Position numbers and translations under genes: made by a program. Below, one piece after another: positions 1 to 8,571 of a stretch of DNA of 64,000 nucleotides; positions within the stretch are counted from its first letter, which is position 1; each line of letters opens with the position of its first letter. The notes under the pieces were generated by a model, which did no database searches, had not been told where the DNA came from, and worked only from the letters and a program-made list of their open reading frames with translations. Source of the DNA: Caballeronia sp. GAFFF1 (GTDB lineage: Bacteria; Pseudomonadota; Gammaproteobacteria; Burkholderiales; Burkholderiaceae); the NCBI RefSeq assembly GCF_023630705.1, contig NZ_JALQEM010000031.1, positions 186,001-250,000 on the forward strand, read 5' to 3'.

Positions 1-162
1 TACAAGATGGCGGGCATCGGCGCGATCTATCGCGAGAACCGGATGCAACGTCTGGTACGCGATTCGATCGTCGTCACGCAACACGCGTTCCTCGGCGAAG
101 GCAACTACGACGCATCGGGCGCGATCTTCGTCGGCATTCCGCCCGTCACGCCGTATCCCTGA
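1..162 (+). CDS. iacA: Flavin-dependent monooxygenase, acyl-CoA dehydrogenase fold (C-terminal end, IacA-like)
   Basis: Only the last 53 codons are inside the window, in frame from base 1 to a TGA at 160-162. The tail (IGAIYREN, then QHAFLGEGNYDASGAIFVG) looks like the C-terminus of flavin-dependent hydroxylases built on the acyl-CoA dehydrogenase fold, the group that includes IacA and HpaB/HsaA-type oxygenases. A flavin reductase starts 28 bases downstream, as expected of a two-component monooxygenase. The rest of the neighbourhood matches the indole-3-acetate (iac) cluster, where IacA performs the first oxygenation of the indole ring. The identity leans on context because so little of the protein is visible. 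Confidence 0.6.
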   Translation, partial: YKMAGIGAIYRENRMQRLVRDSIVVTQHAFLGEGNYDASGAIFVGIPPVTPYP

Positions 163-190
163 ACCAGCGAACCCTGAAAGGACATCAGCC

Positions 191-706
191 ATGACTCACG
201 ATCAAGCGCGCGCGCAGTTTCGCAACGCAATGGCCTCGCTCGGCGCGGCCGTCAACGTCATCACGACCGACGGCCCGCACGGACGCTGCGGTATCACCGC
301 AAGCGCCGTATGTTCGGTGACCGACACGCCACCGACGATGGTCGTCTGCATCAATCAGTCGAGCTACGTTCACGACGTGTTGCTCAATAACGGCCGAGCC
401 TGCATCAACGTGCTGGGCGCGCACGCGCAGCAACTGGCGCGCGTGTTCGCCGGCATGGATGGTTGCTCGATGGACGAACGCTTTGCGCGCTGCGGCTCGC
501 GGCCGGGCGCACTGCAACTTCCCGTGCTCGACGATGCGATCGCGAGTCTCGAAGGCCGTATCGTGGACAGCAAGAAGGTCGGTTCGCATTCGGTGCTTTT
601 CGTGCAAGTCGATCACATCGGCCTATGCGAAGACGGCGATGGCCTCGTGTATTTCGGCCGGCAGTTTCATCGGCTCGCGCGCGCCGCATCCTGCGAGGCG
701 GCGTGA
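191..706 (+). CDS. iacG: Flavin reductase (FMN/FAD-binding split-barrel), IacG-like
   Basis: This 171-residue protein belongs to the flavin reductase-like family. It would use NAD(P)H to supply reduced flavin to the upstream monooxygenase in the cytoplasm. Visible family features are an N-terminal FRNAMASL helix, the flavin-binding stretch GITASAVCSVTDTPP (about residues 35-49), a CINVL strand near residue 75 and a conserved GR near the C-terminus (VYFGRQFH). The length is normal for HpaC/HsaB-type partners. It starts 28 bases after the monooxygenase stop, with GAAAGGA just upstream. In known iac clusters this partner is IacG. The family call is firm and the symbol is inferred from context. 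Confidence 0.85.
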   Translation: MTHDQARAQFRNAMASLGAAVNVITTDGPHGRCGITASAVCSVTDTPPTMVVCINQSSYVHDVLLNNGRACINVLGAHAQQLARVFAGMDGCSMDERFARCGSRPGALQLPVLDDAIASLEGRIVDSKKVGSHSVLFVQVDHIGLCEDGDGLVYFGRQFHRLARAASCEAA

Positions 707-708
707 CG

Positions 709-1383
709 ATGCAAGTCTGCCTGTTTCTGATAGGTGCGAGCGGACAAGAATCGCTGCTTGAGATTGCGCCGTTGCAGGACATCGAAGGCTTGCGCAAATT
801 GATCGTGCACGAGCCGATCACCCAACGCGTCGATCCGCGCATTGCGCCCGCTACCGATGCGCCCTCGTGCGTCCTGCAACTCTATTTCGATGAACTGGCC
901 ACCCTCGAAGCAGCCGCAAGCCGCGACGGCCCTATTCACCGCGCACTGCAAGCACAGTCGTTATGTGAGCGCTTCACGCAGCAAGTCATGGCGGTGCGAG
1001 CCCTCGTGTCGACCACGCCGGGTCGCGAAACGCGCGTGCAGCGGTGTACGTATCTCGTCGGGTACGAAGGCCCGGCCGAAGACTTCGACACATGGCTCGC
1101 GCATTACCTGCAACATCACGCGCCGCTGATGTCGACTTTACCCGCACTGCGCGAGCTGGAAATTTATACACGCATCGAGTGCACCATCGGCTTACCTTGC
1201 GCGCGTGTAAATGCGATGCAGCGTAACAAGGTCGTATTCGTCGATGCGTCCGCGCTCGCCGATGCGCTGGCTTCGCCAGTGCGCGACCTGATGCGCCGCG
1301 ATTTTCATGCTTTGCCACCCTATCAAGGAGGCACGCCGCATTTTGCAATGCGCAGCACATACGGTAACCTCGCCACACATTGA
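709..1383 (+). CDS. EthD / dimeric alpha-beta barrel-like protein
   Basis: The protein has 224 residues from the ATG at 709, two bases after the flavin reductase stop. The frame stays open upstream to 463, but the tight spacing favours 709. It appears to hold two related halves: an N-terminal half beginning CLFLIGASG and a C-terminal half (YLVGYEG, then a W-x2-HY-x2-HHAPL stretch around residues 130-150) that resembles EthD-type ferredoxin-like folds. Such proteins often accompany monooxygenases and may handle unstable oxidised intermediates or have small isomerase or monooxygenase roles. It is co-transcribed with the iacA/iacG pair. The precise function is unknown and I assign no symbol. Confidence 0.65.
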   Translation: MQVCLFLIGASGQESLLEIAPLQDIEGLRKLIVHEPITQRVDPRIAPATDAPSCVLQLYFDELATLEAAASRDGPIHRALQAQSLCERFTQQVMAVRALVSTTPGRETRVQRCTYLVGYEGPAEDFDTWLAHYLQHHAPLMSTLPALRELEIYTRIECTIGLPCARVNAMQRNKVVFVDASALADALASPVRDLMRRDFHALPPYQGGTPHFAMRSTYGNLATH

Positions 1384-1425
1384 TCGCTGCATGGCGGACC
1401 ATGCGCTCGTTCGTGAGTGAACCGT

Positions 1426-2346
1426 ATGACGAAGCTGAACGTCGGTCTCGCCGATCTGAACCTGCTGCGCGTGTTCCTCGCCATCTGGGACCTGCGCAGC
1501 CTCACTGCCGCCGGCGACCGTCTCCAGTTAACGCAGCCAGCAGTCAGTCACGCGCTGCGGCGCTTACGCACCATCTTCGATGATCCGCTCTTCGTGCGCA
1601 CGCCTACCGGCATGGTGCCGACCGATGCGGCGCACCGGTTGTACCCGCCGCTCGCGCAGGCTTTGTCGATCATCAACGAGGCGGTCCAGCAGCTTGCCAA
1701 GTTCGATCCTTCGACGGCACGGCGCGTCTTTCGCATCTCGATGTCGGACATGTCGGAGTTCTTTTTTCTGCCACCGCTGCTGTCCTTGCTCGACCGCGAG
1801 GCCCGCGGCATTCGCATCGAAGTCGTCAACCTTCCGGTGGAATCCGTGAGCGCAGCCATGCGCGCCGGGGAGATCGATCTTGCGCTGGGCTACGTGCCGG
1901 GCCTCGACGCGGGGTGCATGAGCCAAACCTTATTCGTCGACGAGCATGTCTGCGTGGTGCGCGCCGATCATCCGTTAGGCAAGTCGCGGCCCACGCGCGA
2001 GGACCTGGCCGCCTTGCGCTATGTCTACGCGAGCACCAACGCGACGGGCCATCGCATGGTCGAGCAATGGCTCGACGAGCTCAGTCTGAAGCGCGATGTC
2101 GTGGTCCGGTTGCCGCATTTCGTCGTGGCGCCCGAGATCGTGATGAACACGGACCTCGCCGTTATCTTCCCGAAAAGCATTGCGCTGCGCTTCAACCGTG
2201 GCAAGGCGTTCCGCATTCTGCCCTTGCCTTTTGCTCTGCCGCCCATCGAAATACAGATTCACTCGCACACGCAGTTTGCCAACGATCCTGGCGTCGCGTG
2301 GTTGCGGGAAACCCTCTCCGCGATGTTTCGTCAGTCCGAGGAGTGA
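1426..2346 (+). CDS. LysR-family transcriptional regulator
   Basis: This 306-residue regulator has a LysR helix-turn-helix at residues 5-60 (LNLLRVFLAIWD, then LTQPAVSHALRRLR) and a periplasmic-binding-protein-like effector domain for the remainder. The start is the ATG at 1426; a GTG three codons earlier is possible. It lies in the same direction as the iacG end of the cluster and probably controls the indole-acetate genes or the following transporter. Its sequence style (FDPSTARRVFRISMSDMSE) matches the NodD/NahR-like subgroup, whose effectors are often aromatic acids. The second LysR at 4854-5774 is the same length and clearly related, so the two may divide regulation of the cluster. Confidence 0.93.
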   Translation: MTKLNVGLADLNLLRVFLAIWDLRSLTAAGDRLQLTQPAVSHALRRLRTIFDDPLFVRTPTGMVPTDAAHRLYPPLAQALSIINEAVQQLAKFDPSTARRVFRISMSDMSEFFFLPPLLSLLDREARGIRIEVVNLPVESVSAAMRAGEIDLALGYVPGLDAGCMSQTLFVDEHVCVVRADHPLGKSRPTREDLAALRYVYASTNATGHRMVEQWLDELSLKRDVVVRLPHFVVAPEIVMNTDLAVIFPKSIALRFNRGKAFRILPLPFALPPIEIQIHSHTQFANDPGVAWLRETLSAMFRQSEE

Positions 2347-2473
2347 CGTCCATTTGCTGCGCTGATATCACGACGTCTTTTCGGCGAATTTGACGACGGT
2401 CTGACTCGCCTCGACACTGCTTGCTATGCGAAGCCTTCAAGGCCGCAGTCCTACTCTTTCGATGCGAGCAGAC

Positions 2474-3784
2474 ATGGCAACAGTTCCTACCCCGACCGCC
2501 GCAACCAGCGCAGCAACGCCGGACCGCGCCCTCAAACGTATCGTCATTGCGTCTGTCGCGGGCAATGCGATGGAGTGGTACGACTTCTTCGTCTATGGCA
2601 CAGCGGCCGCGCTCGTGTTCGGCAAGCTGTTCTTCCCCGCCAACGCCGATCCACTGATCGGCACGCTCGGCGCGTTCGCTGCGTTCGCGATGGGCTTCGT
2701 CGCGCGGCCGCTCGGCGGTATCGTGTTCGGCCATATTGGCGACCGTTACGGACGGCGCGCGTCGCTCGTCTGGACGCTGCTCATCATGGGTTTCGCGACC
2801 TTCGGCATCGGCTTGTTGCCGACTTACGATCACGTCGGTCTTTGGGCCCCGGCCGCGCTCGTCGCACTTCGCCTTCTGCAAGGCATTGCGTCCGGAGGCG
2901 AATGGGGCGGAGGCGTACTGATGATCAGCGAGAACGCGCCGCCCGAGAAGCGCGGCTATTACGCCGCGTGGAGTCAGCTCGGTGTGGGCGGCGGTTTCGT
3001 GCTGTCCTCCGCGGCGTTTCTCGCAGTGCAGGCGTTGCCGCACGAGCAGTTCATCTCCTGGGGATGGCGTCTGCCCTTTCTCGCGAGCATCGTGATTTTT
3101 GCGCTCGGCGTCTACATTCGTCACAGCCTGCCGGAGAGCCGCGACTTTGAGAATGCGGAGAAATCGGGCAAAACATCGCACATCCCGGTGCTCGAAGCCA
3201 TCAAGCGTCATCCGAAGGAAATCCTGGTGGCGATGGGCCTGCGTGTCGCGGAAAATGGCGGCGCCTACATCTTCCTCGCGTTTTCGCTCGTGTACGGCAA
3301 GTTCGTCGGCATCCCCAATTCGACGATGCTCACCGGCGTCATGCTTGCCATGACCGTCGAAATGATCGCGATGGTGCTGTGGGGCAAGCTCTCCGATCGC
3401 ATCGGACGCAAGCCTGTGTACATGATCGGCGCCGCTTCCCTTGCGGTGATGGCCTTCCCGTTTTTCTGGCTGCTCGACACGCATGCGACCCCGCTCATCT
3501 GGCTCGCACTGGTGCTCGGCACTGCCGTCTGTCACGGCGCGATGATCGGCACCTTGCCCGCGCTCGTCGGCGAGTTGTTCAGCACGGAAGTGCGCTACTC
3601 CGGCGTCGCGCTCGGGCATGAAGTGGCCTCGATTTTCGCAGGCGGTCTGTCGCCGCTGCTCGCGACTGCGCTGCTGTCGCACTATCACGCGTCCTGGCCT
3701 GTGGCCGTGTTCCTCATCGTGCTCAGTCTTGTCACGGTCGTGACACTGCGCTTCACGCGCGAAACGCGTCATCAGTCAGGTTGA
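2474..3784 (+). CDS. MFS transporter, metabolite:H+ symporter (MHS) type
   Basis: A 436-residue twelve-helix inner-membrane permease. The family signature is clear: AGNAMEWYDFFVYG in helix 1, then GxxxxRPLGG and HIGDRYGRR after helix 2, and the second-half repeat LSDRIGRKP. MHS permeases import organic acids and betaines with protons. Its position between a LysR gene and the iac reductase suggests uptake of indole-3-acetate or a related aromatic acid, which is an inference. In-frame ATGs also occur at 2426 and 2462. I chose 2474 because family members begin close before the first helix, but no ribosome site is decisive. Confidence 0.9.
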   Translation: MATVPTPTAATSAATPDRALKRIVIASVAGNAMEWYDFFVYGTAAALVFGKLFFPANADPLIGTLGAFAAFAMGFVARPLGGIVFGHIGDRYGRRASLVWTLLIMGFATFGIGLLPTYDHVGLWAPAALVALRLLQGIASGGEWGGGVLMISENAPPEKRGYYAAWSQLGVGGGFVLSSAAFLAVQALPHEQFISWGWRLPFLASIVIFALGVYIRHSLPESRDFENAEKSGKTSHIPVLEAIKRHPKEILVAMGLRVAENGGAYIFLAFSLVYGKFVGIPNSTMLTGVMLAMTVEMIAMVLWGKLSDRIGRKPVYMIGAASLAVMAFPFFWLLDTHATPLIWLALVLGTAVCHGAMIGTLPALVGELFSTEVRYSGVALGHEVASIFAGGLSPLLATALLSHYHASWPVAVFLIVLSLVTVVTLRFTRETRHQSG

Positions 3785-3878
3785 TGCGACACACGATTTT
3801 TAGCCTATTTTGCTTATTCGACGGCCGAGACTACCATCGACGCATGGTTTCGGAAAACATCTCGAAAGGAAGGCGATC

Positions 3879-4847
3879 ATGCAGGCTCACACCGTGAAAG
3901 TACGAGTCGACGCGTTGCGCGAGGAAGCGCATGGCGTGCGGTCGTTCAGCGTCTCCAGAATCGACGGCGCGCCGTTCGAACGCTACGAGCCGGGCGCGCA
4001 TATCGACGTGACCAGTCCTTCGGGCGTGACACGCCAGTATTCGCTTTGCGGCGATCCCGCCTGTCTCGAGACGCAGATCTTCGCGGTGAAGAAGGAAGAG
4101 CAGTCGCGCGGCGGTTCTCGTTCGCTTCACGAAGAAGTGACCGTGGGCACCGAACTGGCCGTCGGCGCGCCGCGCAATCTCTTTCAGCTCGACCCGTCCG
4201 CAAGCGAGCACATTCTGATTGCCGCGGGCATCGGCATCACGCCATTGCTGTCGATGGCCTATCGGCTCCTTGCGAGCGATGCGCGCTTCACGCTGCATTA
4301 CTTCGCGCGCAGCGAGGCGCACGCGGCTTTCATGACGCTGCTGACGCGCGCACCGTTCAGTGCTCACGTGAAACTGCATTTCGGCGTCGAGCGGAATCAA
4401 CAGCGTAGCAAGCTCGCCGAATGTATCAGCGATGCCGGTCCTGACGCGCATGTCTACACATGCGGCCCGAGCGCCTTCATGGATGCTGTCGTGGAGACGG
4501 CGCAAGCCCGCCTGCCTGCGGATGCGATTCATCTCGAGCGATTCAAGGGCGAGCCCGCCGTGGCGGCCGAAACGTCGCTCGACAGCTTCGACGTGCAGCT
4601 CGCAAGCAGCGGACAAACGGTTCGCGTCGACAAGAGTACGTCGATCGTCGACGCGCTCGCTGCGATCGGCATCGAAGTCGATACGTCGTGCGGCGAAGGC
4701 GTGTGCGGTACATGCATGGTCGACGTCGTGAGCGGCGAACCCGAACATCGCGATCACTGCCTGAGCAAAGCAGAACGCGCAAGCAACACGGTAATCTGCT
4801 GCTGCGTGTCGCGTTCTCGCTCGCCTGTGCTCGTGCTCGACCTCTGA
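3879..4847 (+). CDS. iacF: Oxygenase reductase with C-terminal [2Fe-2S] ferredoxin domain (IacF-like)
   Basis: A 322-residue phthalate dioxygenase reductase-type protein. In order it has a flavin-binding barrel (RQYSLCGDP near residue 50), an NAD-binding domain (AAGIGITPLLSM near 118 and VYTCGP near 192) and a plant-type ferredoxin domain at the C-terminus with cluster ligands CGEGVCGTC and a later C in EHRDHCL. It passes electrons from NADH to the Rieske oxygenase encoded at 5944-7724. The start at 3879 is set by AAAGGAAGG nine bases upstream. In iac clusters this role belongs to IacF. It is co-directional with the oxygenase but separated from it by a divergent LysR gene. Confidence 0.88.
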   Translation: MQAHTVKVRVDALREEAHGVRSFSVSRIDGAPFERYEPGAHIDVTSPSGVTRQYSLCGDPACLETQIFAVKKEEQSRGGSRSLHEEVTVGTELAVGAPRNLFQLDPSASEHILIAAGIGITPLLSMAYRLLASDARFTLHYFARSEAHAAFMTLLTRAPFSAHVKLHFGVERNQQRSKLAECISDAGPDAHVYTCGPSAFMDAVVETAQARLPADAIHLERFKGEPAVAAETSLDSFDVQLASSGQTVRVDKSTSIVDALAAIGIEVDTSCGEGVCGTCMVDVVSGEPEHRDHCLSKAERASNTVICCCVSRSRSPVLVLDL

Positions 4848-4853
4848 GCGCGA

Positions 4854-5774
4854 TCACATCTTCTTGAAGCTCGCGAGGGTGTCGGTCATGAGGCTGCGCA
4901 TCCACGCGAGGCCTTCGTCTTCGTGGAAGTGCTCGTGCCAGTGCATGGTCACGGCCACTCTCGGCAGCGGCACCGGCATCGCATAGATGCGAAACGCGTC
5001 GCCTCGATTGAGGATATGCGCGAGCTTTTCCGGCAGCGTAGCGAACAAGTCCGTTGCAGCCAGCACGCCGGGCACCGCCACGAAATGCGGTAACGCCAAT
5101 GCGATATTGCGCCCGACGCCTTGTCCACGCAGCGCGTCGTCCAGCGCGTCATGACTGTGCTCGATCGAGCGGACCTGGACGTGCGAAGCCGCAAGAAAAT
5201 GCTCGAGTTTGAGCTTCTTGCCTTCGGGCAGATCGTCGCGATCGCGCGTCATGCACACATACGACTCCTCGAAGAGCACGCAATGGCGCGTACGCGGCAA
5301 CAGCGACGGCAAGTTGCCGATCGCAAAATCCAGCCGACTCGAGCGCAACGCCTCTTCTATCTGTTCAATGGGCAATGGCTCCACAACCAGCTTCGCGCGC
5401 GGCGCGGCGTCGCGTAACGCCGCGCAGATGGCTGGAAGATAGGCCATCTCCCCCGCATCCGACAGCGACAGGCGAAATGTTCGCGTGCTCGTCGCCGGGT
5501 CGAAGCGTTCGGCATAACGCAAGGCCTGCCGCACGGTATCGAGCGCGCGTCCCACGATCTCGGCCAACTCAAGCGCGACCGGCGTGGGCTGCATGCCCGC
5601 CCGCGTGCGGATGAACAGCGTGTCGTCGAACAAGGTGCGCAGCCGCCCAAGCGAATAGCTGACCGCCGGTTGCGAGAGCGCGAGCCGCTCGCCTGCGCGC
5701 GTCAGGCTGCGTTCCTCGACGATAGCCTGGAAAACGCGCAGGAGATTGAGATCGATGTGGTCGATGGAGGTCAT
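4854..5774 (-). CDS. LysR-family transcriptional regulator, divergent from the oxygenase operon
   Basis: A 306-residue LysR protein read towards the left. Its helix-turn-helix (LNLLRVFQAIVEERS, then LSQPAVSYSLGRLR) starts at residue 7 when the ATG at 5774 is used. The frame remains open to 5888, but that would add 38 residues before a domain that normally starts at the N-terminus. It diverges from iacC across a 169-base gap, the usual LysR arrangement, so it probably activates or represses the iacC-E operon in response to indole acetate or a breakdown product. The gene ends seven bases from the stop of iacF, so those two converge tail to tail. Confidence 0.93.
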   Translation of the reverse strand: MTSIDHIDLNLLRVFQAIVEERSLTRAGERLALSQPAVSYSLGRLRTLFDDTLFIRTRAGMQPTPVALELAEIVGRALDTVRQALRYAERFDPATSTRTFRLSLSDAGEMAYLPAICAALRDAAPRAKLVVEPLPIEQIEEALRSSRLDFAIGNLPSLLPRTRHCVLFEESYVCMTRDRDDLPEGKKLKLEHFLAASHVQVRSIEHSHDALDDALRGQGVGRNIALALPHFVAVPGVLAATDLFATLPEKLAHILNRGDAFRIYAMPVPLPRVAVTMHWHEHFHEDEGLAWMRSLMTDTLASFKKM

Positions 5775-5943
5775 GGCAGGCAGTTCCAGATATCGGCCGC
5801 ACTGATTGAGCGATCCGTTTTTAATCGATTTGACGCATGATCTTCGAAAAGCGAGACTGATGTCAACGAGAGGATGCGCCGAGTGCACGGCCAGGCTCGT
5901 GTTAGTCGCTCAAACAGCCACTCAACTTCTCCCCAGGAATACG
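5775..5943. promoter_or_regulatory. Divergent promoter interval between LysR and iacC
   Basis: These 169 bases separate the LysR start from the iacC start and must hold the operon promoter and the LysR binding site. A TTGACG hexamer at 5830-5835 is a reasonable -35 element towards iacC, but I could not find a convincing -10 or a single clear T-N11-A dyad. The interval is also AT-richer (TTTTTAATCGATTTGACG) than the flanking genes. Confidence 0.35.
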
Positions 5944-7227
5944 ATGAGTACGCCGACCTATCAAACCATCGACACGAGCGCGCTTGCGAAGCGCGCGCAG
6001 TCCGATCGCATTGCGCCTTCGCTCTACTACGATCCGCAGCTCTTCGAGGAAGAACTCGAACGCATCTTCTACAAGACGTGGGTGTGGGTCGCTCACGACA
6101 GCGAGTTGCCGAAGCCCGGCGACTTCGTCACGACGACCATCGGCCGCCAGCCGGTCATCGTCGTGCGGGACAAAACGGGAGCCGTGAACGTACTTCAGAA
6201 TCGCTGCCGTCATCGCGGCGCGACCGTGTGCGAAGAGCACAAGGGCAATGCGAAAGGCTTCACGTGCCCGTACCACAGCTGGTCATACGCGCTCGACGGC
6301 ACGCTGCGCGCGCTGCCCTACGGCGACGGCTATGAAGGCGTATGCGAGAAAGGCGATTTGCCGCTCAAGAAGCTGCGCGTGGGCGTCTATCAGGGCCTGA
6401 TTTTCGCGAGCGTCAACGAAGACATCGAATCGCTCGAAGACTTTCTCGGCGGTGCGAAGCCATGGATAGACCTGTTCATGAAGCAAGGCGCGGGCTATCC
6501 GGTCAAGGCGAACGGCGAGCATAAGTTCACGTTCAAGGGCAACTGGAAGATCCAGCTCGAAAACACGACGGACCTGTATCACTTTCCCGTCGTGCATAAG
6601 TCCTGGATGAAGTCTATCGACGATGAAACGGCCGCCGCGATCACGAGCTTCATGACGAGCGACCAGGCGTTTTGCCGCTCCCTCGGCAACGGTCACAGCC
6701 TGGCCGTACTCATGCCGGAACTCGTCGATCTCGATCAGGACGACGGTGCGCCGCTGCCCGAACGTTTCAATGAACTCGCCGCGCAGCTTGCAGAAAAACA
6801 CACGGCGGAAGAAGTGCGCCGCGTCGTGCGTTCGCTGATGGGCGTCGGCTTCAACCTGAATCTGTTTCCGAACCTCGCGTTGTCGATGGCCTTCTTCCGC
6901 GTGCTGCGCCCCATTTCCGCGGTGGAAACAGAAATCCGCCACGTCGCACTAGGGATGGACGGCGGCCCCGAAGAAGCCAATCGTGCGCGCTTGCGCATGC
7001 ACGAGCACTTCCAGGGCCCGTTTGGTTTCGGCAGCCCCGACGATGCCGAAGCATGGGAACGCGTGCAGCGCGGCTCATACGCAGGCCCCGACGTACCTAT
7101 CCTGGTGAACCGCGGGCTGAATCGCGAAACGACCGCGCCGAACGGCGAAAAAACCGCGCACGCCACCGACGAAACCGGCATGCGCGAAGCCTATAGACAA
7201 TGGCGCGCAATGATGGAGCAAGCATGA
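5944..7227 (+). CDS. iacC: Rieske ring-hydroxylating oxygenase, alpha subunit (IacC-like)
   Basis: The 427-residue catalytic subunit of an aromatic ring-hydroxylating dioxygenase. The Rieske [2Fe-2S] ligands are C88-x-H90 and C108-x2-H111. The mononuclear iron site is D210-x2-H213-x4-H218 in the stretch ENTTDLYHFPVVH. It would oxygenate an intermediate of indole-3-acetate breakdown on the way to catechol. Relatives include the benzoate, anthranilate and salicylate oxygenase alpha subunits. The start at 5944 follows a CCAGGAAT ribosome site. The frame is open upstream to 5806, but that adds no family sequence. It overlaps the beta-subunit gene by four bases (ATGA). The family call is certain and IacC is inferred from the full cluster. 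Confidence 0.93.
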   Translation: MSTPTYQTIDTSALAKRAQSDRIAPSLYYDPQLFEEELERIFYKTWVWVAHDSELPKPGDFVTTTIGRQPVIVVRDKTGAVNVLQNRCRHRGATVCEEHKGNAKGFTCPYHSWSYALDGTLRALPYGDGYEGVCEKGDLPLKKLRVGVYQGLIFASVNEDIESLEDFLGGAKPWIDLFMKQGAGYPVKANGEHKFTFKGNWKIQLENTTDLYHFPVVHKSWMKSIDDETAAAITSFMTSDQAFCRSLGNGHSLAVLMPELVDLDQDDGAPLPERFNELAAQLAEKHTAEEVRRVVRSLMGVGFNLNLFPNLALSMAFFRVLRPISAVETEIRHVALGMDGGPEEANRARLRMHEHFQGPFGFGSPDDAEAWERVQRGSYAGPDVPILVNRGLNRETTAPNGEKTAHATDETGMREAYRQWRAMMEQA

Positions 7228-7724
7228 TGGACGACCGTAACGCACTTCTGTCTGACCAGACCTTCGCCCGCGCTATCGAATTCATCTGGCGCGAAGCCGA
7301 ACTTCTGGACCGGCGCGATTACCGCGCGTGGCTCGAAATGTGGGACCCCAATGGCATCTACGTGGTGCCTATCGACCCTGACACGACCGACTACGAAGCG
7401 ACACTGAATTACGCATTCGACGACCAGCACATGCGCGAACTGCGTGTGCAGCGCATGGCGTCCGGCTATTCGGCGTCCGCCGCCGACGCCGCGCGTACGG
7501 TGCGCACCGTGTCGCGCTTCACGCGGTCTTCGGATAGCGCGGACCTCGTCGAAGTGAAGTCCTCGCAGATCATCATTGCGTACAAGCGCGGCGTGTCGAC
7601 GATCTTCGCCGCGGATCTGACGCATAAGATCAGCATGGCCAACGGCCAGCCGCTGCTCGTCGAAAAAGTTATCCGCCTGATCAACTCGACCGAAGCACTG
7701 AGCGCCATCGGCTTCCTGCTTTGA
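7224..7724 (+). CDS. iacD: Ring-hydroxylating oxygenase, beta subunit (IacD-like)
   Basis: A 166-residue small subunit with the SnoaL/NTF2-like cone fold typical of aromatic dioxygenase beta chains. Typical sequence includes FIWREAELLDRRDYRAWLEMW near the N-terminus, where the phrase LLDxxDYxxWLxMW is the family hallmark, and RTVRTVSRF near residue 95. It would be structural, forming alpha3beta3 hexamers with the preceding subunit. The ATG at 7224 overlaps the alpha-subunit stop, so the two are translationally coupled. A second ATG follows immediately at 7227. Confidence 0.92.
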   Translation: MMDDRNALLSDQTFARAIEFIWREAELLDRRDYRAWLEMWDPNGIYVVPIDPDTTDYEATLNYAFDDQHMRELRVQRMASGYSASAADAARTVRTVSRFTRSSDSADLVEVKSSQIIIAYKRGVSTIFAADLTHKISMANGQPLLVEKVIRLINSTEALSAIGFLL

Positions 7725-7744
7725 CTTTCCATCCCTATCCGACC

Positions 7745-8119
7745 ATGCCGACACTCGAAGTCTATCTGCCTCAAGGTCACTCCGACGAGCGCAAGGCATC
7801 GCTTATCCAGGGTCTGACTCAAGCGACCGTCGACGCCATCGGCGCGCCCGCGGAGTCGGTGCGCATTCTGCTGTCGGAGTTGCCGGCCTCGGACATCGGG
7901 CTGGGCGGAAAGCCAACGCCCGCTGCGTTGCCGGTCATCATCGCAATCTTGATTGCGGGCCGCACGGAGACGCAGAAAGAAGCGCTGATCAGGCATCTGT
8001 CAGAGATCAGCGCCTCTGTCCTGGATGTGCCCCTGCAGTCCACGCGCGTCATGATCAAAGACATTCCCAATACCGATTTCGGCTTGGGCGGCAAGACCGC
8101 GCGTGCGTTGGGCCGCTAA
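7745..8119 (+). CDS. Two-domain 4-oxalocrotonate tautomerase-family protein
   Basis: This 124-residue protein contains two tandem tautomerase folds. The start must be 7745, because it places proline at position 2, which becomes the catalytic N-terminal Pro1 after methionine removal. Each half has the beta-alpha-beta pattern with a basic residue (R40 in ESVRILLSELP, and the matching R in STRVMIKDIP) and the ending GLGGK. The second half also begins with a proline (P63 in ALPVIIAIL), but it is internal and so cannot act as an N-terminal base. It sits 20 bases after iacD, inside the operon. Its substrate is unknown; a keto-enol step on a ring-opened or oxindole-type intermediate is plausible. 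Confidence 0.8.
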   Translation: MPTLEVYLPQGHSDERKASLIQGLTQATVDAIGAPAESVRILLSELPASDIGLGGKPTPAALPVIIAILIAGRTETQKEALIRHLSEISASVLDVPLQSTRVMIKDIPNTDFGLGGKTARALGR

Positions 8120-8187
8120 GTCGAAGTCGGGCCCATTCTTCCGCGATCCGTACGCCAGACCTGTTGTTCGGCTCGAAGGGAAACAAG

Positions 8188-8568
8188 ATGACGAACGATA
8201 CTCGAAGCCTGCCGCTGCGTGTGCTCTTCTGCTGCGGAGTCACTCAGAATTTCTTCGACTTGCCGCGTGAGCAAATCGGCGATGTATGGCAGGCGTACGG
8301 CAACATGCTCAGTGCCATCGAAGCAATGGAAAACGTACGAGTGTTGGGTGTCATGGATGACGACCGGCTTGTCGTCGGCAACGCCGAAGGGGCACCGTGG
8401 ACCTTCTACATCATGGCCGACGTCGCCGACTTCGACGCCGCCGTTGCGGTCTGCAATCTGTATCGCACGACGCGCGTGGGCGAATACAACCTTTGGCGCT
8501 ACGGCAAAATCGAAGCGCGCGTCGGGCGCGCGCTCACGGTTCCGTCCGCCGTTACCGACAAGGCGTGA
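8188..8568 (+). CDS. iacB: Small conserved protein of the iac operon (IacB-like)
   Basis: A 126-residue protein, apparently soluble, with a ferredoxin-like or dimeric alpha-beta-barrel look: VLFCCGVTQ at the start, then GVMDDDRLVVG and a final EARVGRALTVP. I recognise it mainly from its place between the oxygenase and the SnoaL-like gene, matching the small IacB protein described in indole-acetate clusters, whose biochemical role is not settled. The ATG at 8188 follows GAAGGGAAAC. It lies three bases before the next start, so it is clearly part of the operon. The symbol is tentative. Confidence 0.6.
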   Translation: MTNDTRSLPLRVLFCCGVTQNFFDLPREQIGDVWQAYGNMLSAIEAMENVRVLGVMDDDRLVVGNAEGAPWTFYIMADVADFDAAVAVCNLYRTTRVGEYNLWRYGKIEARVGRALTVPSAVTDKA

Positions 8569-8571
8569 GTC

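Noticed and set aside
463-708. N-terminal extension of the EthD-like protein in an open frame
   Set aside because: It overlaps the flavin reductase gene and has no family sequence. The ATG at 709 directly follows the reductase stop.
2192-3772. A 526-codon open frame on the minus strand opposite the MFS transporter
   Set aside because: It is rich in His, Arg and Glu repeats with no family similarity, and is the usual antisense shadow of a GC-rich gene. The plus-strand MFS gene is unmistakable.
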